From the NCBI RefSeq assembly GCF_006159205.1, contig NZ_CP040812.1:2728001-2792000 (forward strand): a stretch of 64,000 nt of DNA, read 5' to 3'. Positions within the stretch are counted from its first letter, which is position 1, and each line of letters opens with the position of its first letter. A model generated the notes under the pieces. That model saw only the letters and a list, made by a program, of their open reading frames with translations. It ran no database searches and was not told the origin of the DNA. The position numbers and the translations under genes were made by a program. The stretch comes from Antarcticibacterium flavum (GTDB lineage: Bacteria > Bacteroidota > Bacteroidia > Flavobacteriales > Flavobacteriaceae). Of the stretch, positions 53,716 to 62,064 are shown piece after piece.

Positions 53716-55275
53716 ATGAATACAGATGTTCTTGTAATAGGATCTGGCATCGCCGGATTGTCCTTTGCCATAAAAACAGCCATCGCCCGGCCCGATGCTG
53801 CGGTGGTAGTGCTCACTAAAAGCAGTAGTGATGTATGCAGTTCTTCCCGCGCCCAGGGAGGTATCGCAGTGGTACTGGACAGGGTGCGTGACAGTTTTGA
53901 ACAACACATAGAAGACACGATGAAGGCGGGCAGAGGGGTGAATGATCCGTATATAGTTGAAATGGTAATTTCGCAGGCGCCGGAAAGGCTGCAGGAGCTT
54001 ATTGACTGGGGTACCAGTTTTGATGCAAATGAATTGGGAGAACTTGAACTCGGGCTGGAAGGTGGCCACTCCCAAAAGCGAATAGTACACCACCGGGACC
54101 TTACCGGAAAAGAAATGGTTACTAAACTTCTTCAAAAAGCAGCTTCCCTGGAAAATATCACTTTTTACGATCATTATTTTGTTACAGACCTGCTTCTGAA
54201 TAAAACCGGGACAAAATCGACCTGCGTCGGGGTAGAAGCACTCGATAACAACAGCGGTAAGTTGATAGATATAAATTCCAGGATCACCTATCTCGCAACA
54301 GGAGGAAGCGGAAGGATCTTCAGCAATACCACCAATCCTTCCGTTGCTACGGGAGACGGGGTTGCGATGGCGATGCGTGCAGGAGCGAAGGTCTCCGGAA
54401 TGAATTATATACAATTTCATCCCACTGCTCTATACTCCAAAGATTCCCATGCGCTGTTCCTTATTTCTGAAGCAGTGAGAGGTTATGGAGCCCATCTGGT
54501 GAATCACGAGGGAAAACGATTTGTATTCAAATATGATCCCCGTGGAGAATTGGCAACCCGGGATATAGTTTCTGAAGCTATAGCTGAAGAGTTAAAAGCG
54601 ACTGGGGAAGAGTATGTTTTTTTGGATTGCAGGCACCTGGATGAGAGTTCATTTAAAGAACATTTTCCTACCATAGTACAACATTGTACCTCTGTAGGGC
54701 TAGATGTGATGACCGATCTTATTCCTGTTGTTCCTGCCGCCCACTACCAATGTGGAGGAATAGAGGTAAACGAATTTTCCAGGACATCTATCGGCAATCT
54801 TTATGCTGCAGGGGAATGTGCGCAAACCGGCCTGCATGGTTCAAACCGGCTGGCTTCCAACTCCCTTCTGGAGGCACTGGTATTCTCCCACCAGGCTGCC
54901 GGGGTGGTGGTAAGGGAGCTTAATTTTATTCCTTCGCCTAAAACGGGTGAGGAGGAAAAGGTACTTGTAAAAGGCTTTGGAGCCGATAAGTTTACACTGC
55001 AGGAAATAAGGAGTAGTCTTAATAAATTAATGACATACGGCCTGCTGCATGCATCAGGAGTGAACGAGAAAGAGAGGGCGCTGGATAATATAAAAGCTTT
55101 ACAAACCAAATTGAATATGTTCCCTCATAGCGGGAATTTGGCTTATTTTGAATTAAAGAACATGCTGCAGGCTGCACAGCTTATTGTGGAACAGGCAGTA
55201 GAAGCATCTGTAACCCGGAGCTATGGGGAGACCATGAAATCCTTTCGTAAATTATCCATTCCAGAACCGGCTTAA
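53716..55275 (+). CDS. nadB: L-aspartate oxidase
   Basis: FAD flavoprotein of the succinate dehydrogenase/fumarate reductase fold that makes iminoaspartate for NadA. VLVIGSGIAGLSFAIKTA is the FAD loop, SSSRAQGGIAVV and YIQFHPTAL / ISEAVRGYGAHLVN the active-site segments, and ECAQTGLHGSNRLASNSLLEAL the flavin C-terminal motif. Fumarate is an acceptor under anoxia, in line with the neighbours. 519 residues, 54 bases from nadA. Confidence 0.95.
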   Translation: MNTDVLVIGSGIAGLSFAIKTAIARPDAAVVVLTKSSSDVCSSSRAQGGIAVVLDRVRDSFEQHIEDTMKAGRGVNDPYIVEMVISQAPERLQELIDWGTSFDANELGELELGLEGGHSQKRIVHHRDLTGKEMVTKLLQKAASLENITFYDHYFVTDLLLNKTGTKSTCVGVEALDNNSGKLIDINSRITYLATGGSGRIFSNTTNPSVATGDGVAMAMRAGAKVSGMNYIQFHPTALYSKDSHALFLISEAVRGYGAHLVNHEGKRFVFKYDPRGELATRDIVSEAIAEELKATGEEYVFLDCRHLDESSFKEHFPTIVQHCTSVGLDVMTDLIPVVPAAHYQCGGIEVNEFSRTSIGNLYAAGECAQTGLHGSNRLASNSLLEALVFSHQAAGVVVRELNFIPSPKTGEEEKVLVKGFGADKFTLQEIRSSLNKLMTYGLLHASGVNEKERALDNIKALQTKLNMFPHSGNLAYFELKNMLQAAQLIVEQAVEASVTRSYGETMKSFRKLSIPEPA

Positions 55276-55299
55276 TAATTAACTCATAAATAATAGGAT

Positions 55300-55641
55300 A
55301 TGAAATTAGCATCGCTTACTAAAGACCTTGAATATAACGAGAATAAACCTGCAGTAAAAGTATTAATGGATACAGACAGCAGCAGGGAGATTCGAATTAC
55401 AATGAAAAAAGGGCAGGTTATGAAAGAGCATAAGACTCCTTTTCCAATTGTGGTAGAGATCTTTGAAGGTGAAATAAAATTTGGAGTCAAAGGAGAAAGC
55501 CATTTTCTTGTTAAAGGCGATCTTGTTCAGCTTGATGGCGATGTGCCGCACGACCTGGAAGCCCAGGCCGATAGTACCGTAAGGCTTACATTGTCCAAAT
55601 TTGATACCGCAGAGCGTGTAAAAGGGGTGGCAAACTCGTAG
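55300..55641 (+). CDS. Cupin-domain protein
   Basis: 113 residues, a single small cupin barrel: MKKGQVMKEHKTPFPIVVEIFEGEIKFGVKG and LVKGDLVQLDGDVPHDLEAQAD contain the metal-binding His/Glu candidates (EHKTPFPIVVEIFEGE, HD). Function not assignable. 24 bases after nadB, likely cotranscribed. Confidence 0.82.
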   Translation: MKLASLTKDLEYNENKPAVKVLMDTDSSREIRITMKKGQVMKEHKTPFPIVVEIFEGEIKFGVKGESHFLVKGDLVQLDGDVPHDLEAQADSTVRLTLSKFDTAERVKGVANS

Positions 55642-55738
55642 TTAATTGCCTGCCGGCTTATGCAAGTTGGATAGTTTGATCTCCTTAAGAACCCGGGTGC
55701 AGTAACCTGGAAGAAATTTATATTGAAAAGATCCTTAC

Positions 55739-56161
55739 TTACCAGGGGGAAATTGCCATTTGGTAGGTGAGGGCAAAGATCAACACCCCGGCAACCACGA
55801 TCCCTGCAGGTATAAGGACAGAGAGAGTTTTGTTATGCGGATTTATTTCATCAATTGACCCCTCCTCCAGCTTTATTTTAACCTGATTGTCGGGTAAATT
55901 TCCGGGTACGATATCATTTGCAAAATGCCGTGCAGGTCTTGAATTTTTAAAAGCGATCCCGTAGATACCGGTTTCATCTTTTTCAAGTCTCCTAAAGGAA
56001 TACTGTTTTTGAGTCGCGGTTTTGATCCTCACCTTTTTTTGCGATTCAACAGCCTCCGCCACACTTATATCAGCTGAACGGTAAACGGTACAGCTGTGGT
56101 TTAAAAGACCCAGGCAAAGTACGCAAAATATGACTTTGAATAACCTAAACCCAGTTTCCAT
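55739..56161 (-). CDS. Putative lipoprotein with C-terminal membrane helix
   Basis: 140 residues. The signal peptide ends at a Cys (LCLGLLNHSCTVYRS), the CTVYRS start being common in Bacteroidota lipoproteins. Mid-region charged, then a helix near the C-terminus (LSVLIPAGIVVAGVLIFALTY). No family recognised. It is convergent with the cupin gene and divergent from hemN, alone on its strand. Confidence 0.55.
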   Translation of the reverse strand: METGFRLFKVIFCVLCLGLLNHSCTVYRSADISVAEAVESQKKVRIKTATQKQYSFRRLEKDETGIYGIAFKNSRPARHFANDIVPGNLPDNQVKIKLEEGSIDEINPHNKTLSVLIPAGIVVAGVLIFALTYQMAISPW

Positions 56162-56297
56162 AATTTTGAGTTTTGAGATGGCCGGGGAGTTATAATTAAA
56201 GATAAATAAAAATTCTTAGTGGTTGATTTTTAGGTTAATATAAATTTAAGCCGTGTCTTAATACTAAGTGCTTTTAACGTTTTTATAGCCTGTTTAA

Positions 56298-56309
56298 TGA
56301 TCCATATCA
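56298..56309. promoter_or_regulatory. FNR-like palindrome TGAT-CCAT-ATCA upstream of hemN
   Basis: 51 bases before hemN, an oxygen-independent enzyme that is FNR-controlled in many bacteria. This is the best-supported site of the set. Confidence 0.6.
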
Positions 56310-56359
56310 TATTATAGAGGTGAGGGCATTAGTATTTTTGCTTCATAAATTGAAATACT

Positions 56360-57724
56360 ATGAATGAAAATTTGATCCAGAAGTACAATGTTGCAGGTCC
56401 AAGATACACGAGTTATCCTACGGTGCCATATTGGAATACCGGTCATTTTTCAGTTGAAAAATATAAGGAAAGACTGGTGGATTCTTTTGCTGCCAGTAAC
56501 AGCGAAGAAGGAATTAGCCTTTATATCCATCTGCCGTTTTGCGAAAGCCTTTGCACCTTCTGTGGGTGTAATAAACGTATAACCAAAAGGCACGAGGTGG
56601 AATCTCCATATATCACCGCTGTTTTAAAGGAGTGGGATCTATATACATCAATATTCAGTGAACGGCCATTAATAAGGGAGATACATCTTGGCGGGGGTAC
56701 CCCCACATTTTTCTCTCCCGAAAATCTAAAAATGCTTATAGATGGTCTCTTCAAAAAAGCCGACAGGGCCAAAGATCACGATTTCAGTTTTGAAGGACAT
56801 CCCAATAACACCAAAATAGAGCACCTGCAGGTGCTGAATGAGCTTGGGTTCACCCGCGTGAGCTATGGCGTGCAGGATTATAACCTGGAGGTGCAGCTGG
56901 CAATTCACAGGTTTCAGCCTTTTAAAAATGTAAAAGATGCTACAGATAATGCCCGAAAAGCAGGCTATACCTCTGTAGGACATGATATCATATTTGGTTT
57001 ACCCTTTCAAACGGTGGAACATATTCGTACCACGATAGCCAAAACTAAAGAGCTGATGCCGGACAGGATCGCCTTTTACAGCTATGCGCACGTGCCGTGG
57101 ATCAAAGGAAACGGGCAACGTGGCTTTAAAGATACCGACCTTCCAAGTGCAGATGTAAAGCGTGAAATGTACGAAACAGGGAAGCAACTCCTTGCAGAAG
57201 CCGGTTATGTGGAAATAGGAATGGACCACTTTGCCCTAAAATCGGACTCGCTATATAAAGCGGTAGAGGAAAAGAAACTTCATCGCAATTTTATGGGCTA
57301 TACCACTTCAAAAACTAAAGTTATGATAGGCCTTGGGGTATCTGCAATTAGTGACAGCTGGACAGGATTTGCACAAAATGAGAAAAAGATAGAGGATTAT
57401 TATGACAGGCTGGAAGCAAATGAATTACCGCTCTACCGTGGCCATATTTTAACTGAAGAGGATGAGGTAATACGCCAACATATCCTCAATCTTATGTGCA
57501 GGCTTACCACTTCCTGGGAGGATGATAAACTAAAATTCCCCGAAATACCAGATGTGCTTATTAAGCTGAAGGAAATGGAAGCAGATGGCCTGGTAGTCAT
57601 TAAAGATAAAGGGATAGATATCACTGAGGAAGGACGCCCCTATGTGAGGAATGTATGTATGGCTCTGGACCTGCTCCTGCAAAGGAATCAGCCGGATACG
57701 CAATTGTTCTCAATGACAATATAA
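56360..57724 (+). CDS. hemN: Oxygen-independent coproporphyrinogen III dehydrogenase
   Basis: 454 residues. The radical SAM motif C61-ESL-C65-TF-C68-G-C70 has the extra fourth Cys typical of HemN. YNVAGPRYTSYPTVPYW at the N-terminus, EIHLGGGTPTFFSPE and DRIAFYSYAHVPW also match. It makes protoporphyrinogen precursor without O2, supplying heme for the anaerobic cytochromes. Confidence 0.96.
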   Translation: MNENLIQKYNVAGPRYTSYPTVPYWNTGHFSVEKYKERLVDSFAASNSEEGISLYIHLPFCESLCTFCGCNKRITKRHEVESPYITAVLKEWDLYTSIFSERPLIREIHLGGGTPTFFSPENLKMLIDGLFKKADRAKDHDFSFEGHPNNTKIEHLQVLNELGFTRVSYGVQDYNLEVQLAIHRFQPFKNVKDATDNARKAGYTSVGHDIIFGLPFQTVEHIRTTIAKTKELMPDRIAFYSYAHVPWIKGNGQRGFKDTDLPSADVKREMYETGKQLLAEAGYVEIGMDHFALKSDSLYKAVEEKKLHRNFMGYTTSKTKVMIGLGVSAISDSWTGFAQNEKKIEDYYDRLEANELPLYRGHILTEEDEVIRQHILNLMCRLTTSWEDDKLKFPEIPDVLIKLKEMEADGLVVIKDKGIDITEEGRPYVRNVCMALDLLLQRNQPDTQLFSMTI

Positions 57725-57729
57725 AAAAT

Positions 57730-57754
57730 GCCACCCCGGTAAAATTGGGGTGGC
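57730..57754 (-). terminator. Terminator between hemN and a small basic gene
   Basis: GCCACCCC/GGGGTGGC stem, nine-base loop. On the minus strand it is followed by A and TTTTTT, so it ends the 57788-57907 gene well; on the plus strand the T run is missing. Confidence 0.7.
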
Positions 57755-57787
57755 TGGTTAAACAATGAAAGGCAATTTAAAATATTC

Positions 57788-57907
57788 TTAGACTTTTTTA
57801 AGCTTTCTTTTCTTCATCCTTTTTTCTTCCTGTTTCTTAAGTGCTTTTTCCTGTTTTCTGGCTTTTAGCTCCTTTTTAATTTCAGAGGGGCTTTTTTTAT
57901 TGATCAT
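57788..57907 (-). CDS. Small basic coiled protein (39 residues)
   Basis: MINKKSPSEIKKELKARKQE and then KALKKQEEKRMKKRKLKKV: over half Lys/Arg/Glu, helix-forming throughout. The terminator right after its stop (57754-57730) supports a transcribed gene. No family recognised. Confidence 0.45.
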   Translation of the reverse strand: MINKKSPSEIKKELKARKQEKALKKQEEKRMKKRKLKKV

Positions 57908-58079
57908 TTTAATTTTAATTAGGATTCGACATTTCTCAACATTCTTTGCAGAATAATCCTAATGAAATAAGCTTAACGGGTTTTGTTTGATAAAGCTATA
58001 GGATTATTTTCCAGCACCCCCGCAGGTGCTTTTAAATTCAGGAAGATCTTATTGCTTGACATTTTTCTTGATTTTAAGT

Positions 58080-58499
58080 TTAAAGGAATTTTTTTATACC
58101 CGTTTTCATATAGGAATAGATCAGGTTCTTCACATACCTGTTCTTATGAAAGTGATTTTCCATATCAACTTTAAATTGTTGATAATTGTTGAGGTAATAG
58201 GTGTCACATTGAACATCATCACATTCCATCATCCCCTCAAGTTCATTGTAAAATACCAGGATCCTGTCCAGGCAGCTTGTATTGGATTTGTCCAGGCTTT
58301 CTAGTTCCTGAATAAGGAAATTTATATCCTGCTGGTTTATCTCTGTAACATCAATAAGCTTCGATTTGAACAGCATTGCATAGAACCTGTTTTCCACCTC
58401 AATGAGGCTTAGTTCAGATTTCCAGTTATTAACATCTGTACATAAATTTATTCTTTGGATATCCTCATCCTGGTAATGTGGTTTTACTATTTCCTTCAT
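58080..58499 (-). CDS. Hypothetical protein coupled to a Rnk-like gene
   Basis: 139 residues, soluble, mixed charge, several Cys (LCTDVNN, TSCLDR, MMECDDVQCD). The start overlaps the stop of the gene upstream (ATGA-type). No family recognised. The gene partner suggests a role linked to transcription. Confidence 0.6.
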   Translation of the reverse strand: MKEIVKPHYQDEDIQRINLCTDVNNWKSELSLIEVENRFYAMLFKSKLIDVTEINQQDINFLIQELESLDKSNTSCLDRILVFYNELEGMMECDDVQCDTYYLNNYQQFKVDMENHFHKNRYVKNLIYSYMKTGIKKFL

Positions 58500-58912
58500 A
58501 ATTCATTTGCTTTTAAACTCATTGCGGGCTGTCTTACTTTTGTTATTTCAATTGCCTTTTCTCCTGCCGGGAATTGCCACTGGATCTCATCTCCTTCAGC
58601 ATAACCAAAAAGTGCAAGGCCCATAGGCGCAAGTACAGATATCATATTCTTTCTTATGTCACTTTTATCAGGTGTTACTATTTGATAGGTCTTCTCTACA
58701 TTAAAGGGTGTCTTAATGGTAACCGTGCTGTTCATTCTCACCACATCAACGGGCATGTCCATATTCCTGACTATCCTGGCATTAAGCAGTTCATTTCTCA
58801 ATTTTTCTACAGAAAGTTTATAGGTTTGATCCTTGTATTCCTGGGATAATCCAATAAACCTTCTAAGCAATTCATGCTCTTTTTCTTCAATTACTACTAC
58901 GCCGTATTTCAT
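58496..58912 (-). CDS. Rnk/GreA-like transcription elongation factor
   Basis: 138 residues. The C-terminal GreA/GreB FKBP-like domain is clear: VRMNSTVTIKTPFNVEKTYQIVTPDKSD, then ISVLAPMGLALFGYAEGDEIQWQFPAGEK. The N-terminal half is a short coil (EHELLRRFIGLSQEYKDQTYKLSVEKLRNEL) as in Rnk. Acts at the RNA polymerase secondary channel or as regulator of nucleoside diphosphate kinase. Confidence 0.85.
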   Translation of the reverse strand: MKYGVVVIEEKEHELLRRFIGLSQEYKDQTYKLSVEKLRNELLNARIVRNMDMPVDVVRMNSTVTIKTPFNVEKTYQIVTPDKSDIRKNMISVLAPMGLALFGYAEGDEIQWQFPAGEKAIEITKVRQPAMSLKANEL

Positions 58913-59079
58913 AATAAAATCTTTTACTAATTTGTTAATTCTGCTTTCATAAATCCCGAATGAAAACCGGAGATCTTCAGGCAGTAATAATTTAGCTGCC
59001 CATCAAAGTTTCCTTCATGGAACAAAGTAGTTTACGCTTAATATTGTTGTGGAAACTTCTTTGGGCAGCAGTTAATTAT

Positions 59080-60360
59080 CTATGGGAAAATTCCTCGCTG
59101 TACATAAGCTGTTTCAATTCTTGAAATGGCTATGATATAGGCCGCGGTTCTCCAGTCTGTATCCCTTTCTCTCACTTCTCTTTCTACTTTTTTGAAGGCT
59201 TCAAAAAGTTTTTTCTCCAGCTTGGCCATCACTTCCTCTAGTTGCCATAACTCTCCATTTCTGTTTTGCAGCCATTCAAAATAACTTCCTATCACCCCAC
59301 CGCTGTTACAAAGTATATCGGGGATTATAGTAATACCTTTTTCCAACAGGATCCTTTCTCCCTCATTATCTGTAGGCCCGTTGGCACCCTCAGCAACTAT
59401 CTTTGCTTTTATTTTAAAGGCGTTTTCTGCAGTGATTTGATTTCCTAAAGCTGCAGGAACAAAAATGTCGCAATCCAGTCCAAAGAACTCTTCAGGATCA
59501 ATTTCCTTTGCTCCTGTAAAGCCCTCGATAGAACCTTTTCTTGGGCTGGAATGAACGAACAGATCATCTACAGAGATTCCTTCTTCATTATACAAAGTAG
59601 CATGTGCATCCTGCACAGCAAGTAATATGGCACCGTCTTCTACAAGGAATTTAGAGGTCCAGTAACCTACATTGCCAAATCCCTGCACGATAAAGGTTTG
59701 TTTGTTTAAACTTTTTCCGCGACTTTCATATAGGAATTTGATCGTGAGATATACCCCATATCCTGTAGCTCTGTCCCTTCCTTCAAGTCCACCCGAACCT
59801 ACCGGCTTACCGGTTACTACATGCTGATTCTGCGACCGTTCAGATGTTGATTTGGTGGACATGTAAGTATCTGCTATCCACGCCATCGTTTGAGAATTGG
59901 TATTCACATCTGGCGCAGGAATGTCATGTTCCGGCCCAATATTTTCACCAAGAGCATAGGTGAACCTCCGGGTGATACGTTCCAGTTCAGATAGCGAATA
60001 ATTCCTGGGATCCAGTTGAATTCCGCCTTTAGCTCCCCCGTAAGGCAGCCCGGCAAGAGAAGCTTTCCAGGACATCCACATAGCCAAAGCCTTTGCATCC
60101 TCCACGTCTACAGATGGATGATATCTTAGCCCTCCTTTATAAGGCCCCAGGGCATTGTTATGCTGCACACGATATCCTGTGAAAACCTCCACCTCGCCAT
60201 TGTCCATTTTTACGGGGAAATGTACAATGATCTCATTATTTGTAATTCCAAGGATCTTCCTGATATTGGGATTGAGATTAATGATATTGGCTGTGGCATT
60301 AAATTGCTGCATCACCGTTTCATACATTCCTTGTTTTTTCTTTTCTACTAAAGTTGTCAT
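59080..60360 (-). CDS. gdhA: Glutamate dehydrogenase
   Basis: 426 residues, hexameric class. GPYKGGLRYHPSV and PYGGAKGGI carry the substrate Lys residues, and FIVQGFGNVGYWTSKFLVEDG the nucleotide loop. Links 2-oxoglutarate and ammonium to glutamate. Preceded by an NtrC-type regulatory pair transcribed in the same direction further upstream and by a possible sigma-54 promoter (60479-60494). Confidence 0.95.
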   Translation of the reverse strand: MTTLVEKKKQGMYETVMQQFNATANIINLNPNIRKILGITNNEIIVHFPVKMDNGEVEVFTGYRVQHNNALGPYKGGLRYHPSVDVEDAKALAMWMSWKASLAGLPYGGAKGGIQLDPRNYSLSELERITRRFTYALGENIGPEHDIPAPDVNTNSQTMAWIADTYMSTKSTSERSQNQHVVTGKPVGSGGLEGRDRATGYGVYLTIKFLYESRGKSLNKQTFIVQGFGNVGYWTSKFLVEDGAILLAVQDAHATLYNEEGISVDDLFVHSSPRKGSIEGFTGAKEIDPEEFFGLDCDIFVPAALGNQITAENAFKIKAKIVAEGANGPTDNEGERILLEKGITIIPDILCNSGGVIGSYFEWLQNRNGELWQLEEVMAKLEKKLFEAFKKVEREVRERDTDWRTAAYIIAISRIETAYVQRGIFP

Positions 60361-60366
60361 AATTTC

Positions 60367-60495
60367 TTATTGATAATGTTCACAGTAAATTTTCTTATTT
60401 TCCAGCCATACGCAATGCGACTTGTTTTCGCAGGTAATGCATGTTCCTTCCGCTACTGTTTCTTTCTTCGGTACAGGATACAATGTTGGTGCCAC
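60367..60495 (-). CDS. Candidate cysteine-rich microprotein just upstream of gdhA
   Basis: With a GTG start at 60495 the minus strand reads MAPTLYPVPKKETVAEG, then TCITCENKSHCVWLENKKIYCEHYQ-type sequence: four Cys in CxxC-x5-C-x9-C spacing plus His, like a small metal-binding domain. It ends six bases before gdhA. An ATG at 60533 (MIKDVLVRNPSRG) is in frame only if one G is missing from the G5 run at 60495-60499, the same kind of error as in moeA and the deacetylase. Unproven. Confidence 0.4.
   Translation of the reverse strand: MAPTLYPVPKKETVAEGTCITCENKSHCVWLENKKIYCEHYQ
60479..60494 (-). promoter_or_regulatory. Sigma-54-type -24/-12 element upstream of gdhA
   Basis: Minus strand TGGCAC-CAACA-TTGTA: the GG and TG elements have the correct spacing of TGGCAC-N5-TTGC (last C is T). 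It lies about 120 bases before gdhA and near the genes of an NtrC-type activator, but it overlaps the candidate Cys-rich ORF. Confidence 0.4.
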
Positions 60496-60736
60496 CCCCG
60501 GGAAGGATTGCGCACGAGAACGTCCTTTATCATAATGTTTTAATTAAGTTTAAAACCCACATTTGCAGGTGATATCATTTAGACAAACTGTGTGCCCTGT
60601 GAATTGAAAAAACCGGCTTGTAGCCATAAGATATTGTCATACAGGTAGTTGAGGATGATTTTATTTTCTTCTATGGAAAAGAGGCGGGGAGGAATTACCC
60701 GGTAAAGAAAAAACTACCCGGTTGGGACAGGGAATA

Positions 60737-62062
60737 TTATTTAAGTTTTTGACGCAGGGTTTTCCTGTCGATCTGAAGGATCTCAGCAGCTTTTGTTTTG
60801 TTATGATCTACGGCTGCAAGGACCTTTTGAATATGGGATTTTTCAAAATCTTTCAGGGATTGCTCCAGAATATTTTCTTTGGGAGCTGGATATTTTAAAT
60901 ATTCGGGAAGGTCTTTTACAGTAATGCTATCTTCGCTCATGATTATCATACGCTGTATAATATTCTCCAGTTCCCGTACGTTTCCCGGCCAGGAATGTCG
61001 CATAAGGATCTCCAGGGCCTTGCCGTCTATCTTCATTTCGGGTTTGTTGTATTCCCGGGAGTATTTTTTAAGCAGGTTGGCAGCAATAGGAATGATATCT
61101 TTTTTTCTGTCCCTCAATGGAGGGACTTCAATGTTAACGACGTTAAGCCTGTAGAAAAGATCTTCCCGAAAAGTTCCCTTTCCTACCATTTCGTATAAAT
61201 TGGCGTTGGTTGCGGCGATTATCCTTAGGTTTAACTTTTGTGAAGTTTGAGAGCCAATCCTGCGCACTTCTTTTTCCTGTAATACCCGTAACAACCTTGT
61301 TTGAACAGTCGCGGGAGCTGTTCCTATTTCATCAAGAAATATAGTGCCCCTGTTGGCGGCCTGGAAAAATCCGTCCCGGGTTTCGTTTGCACCTGTGAAT
61401 GCACCTTTCACATACCCAAACAATTCTGCTTCCAGTAAGTTTTCGGGGATAGCTCCACAGTTTACTGCGATAAAAGGATTACCTGCAAAGCTTCCCTTGT
61501 AATGGATTGCCCTGGCAACAAGCTCCTTTCCCGTACCGCTTTCTCCCTGTATCAATACAGTTGCCCTGTTGTTCCTTACCCTTTCAATCACATCTATAAG
61601 TTGTGCAATTTCCTTCGATTGTCCTACAATGCCGGCATAGACAATACTGTTGGATTCTACTGCACTTTCCTTTGGATGAATTTTAATTTCCCTGTTTTCC
61701 AGTGATCTGTCCACGGCCTTTTTTAACTCGGCAGTAGTGAATGGTTTTACAAGATAATCCAGGGCTCCAGACTTAACAGCGTCTATTGCCCCGCCTACAG
61801 AAGGAAACCCCGTAATTACCAGTTTCGGGATGTGGGGGAAATGTTCCTCTACATACTTTATCAATTCTATCCCGTTAATTCCCGGCATTTGAAGATCTGT
61901 GATCAAAAGGTCTATGGGAGAATACTTCAGGATATTCATTGCTTCAATAACAGATGATGCCTTATAGGTATGAAAATTCCAGCTTTTGAGGTTGCGTTGC
62001 AGTACCTCGAGCATATCAAAATTGTCATCTACTATTAGAATATTTTCCTTTTTAAGTGGCAT
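60737..62062 (-). CDS. Sigma-54-dependent response regulator (NtrC family)
   Basis: 441 residues in three parts. The receiver domain (1-120) has the phospho-acceptor Asp56 (LLITDLQMPG). The AAA+ domain has GESGTGKELVARA, the sigma-54 contact loop GAFTGA and LFYRLNVVNIEVPPLRDR. The C-terminal Fis-type helix-turn-helix is AAEILQIDRKTLRQKLK. It activates sigma-54 promoters after phosphorylation by the sensor encoded upstream. Confidence 0.93.
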   Translation of the reverse strand: MPLKKENILIVDDNFDMLEVLQRNLKSWNFHTYKASSVIEAMNILKYSPIDLLITDLQMPGINGIELIKYVEEHFPHIPKLVITGFPSVGGAIDAVKSGALDYLVKPFTTAELKKAVDRSLENREIKIHPKESAVESNSIVYAGIVGQSKEIAQLIDVIERVRNNRATVLIQGESGTGKELVARAIHYKGSFAGNPFIAVNCGAIPENLLEAELFGYVKGAFTGANETRDGFFQAANRGTIFLDEIGTAPATVQTRLLRVLQEKEVRRIGSQTSQKLNLRIIAATNANLYEMVGKGTFREDLFYRLNVVNIEVPPLRDRKKDIIPIAANLLKKYSREYNKPEMKIDGKALEILMRHSWPGNVRELENIIQRMIIMSEDSITVKDLPEYLKYPAPKENILEQSLKDFEKSHIQKVLAAVDHNKTKAAEILQIDRKTLRQKLK

Positions 62063-62064
62063 AC

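Noticed and set aside
53665..54420. 251-codon minus-strand frame opposite nadB
   Set aside because: Shadow of nadB, whose motifs are fully intact; the translated sequence is rich in His/Arg/Cys as typical for antisense.
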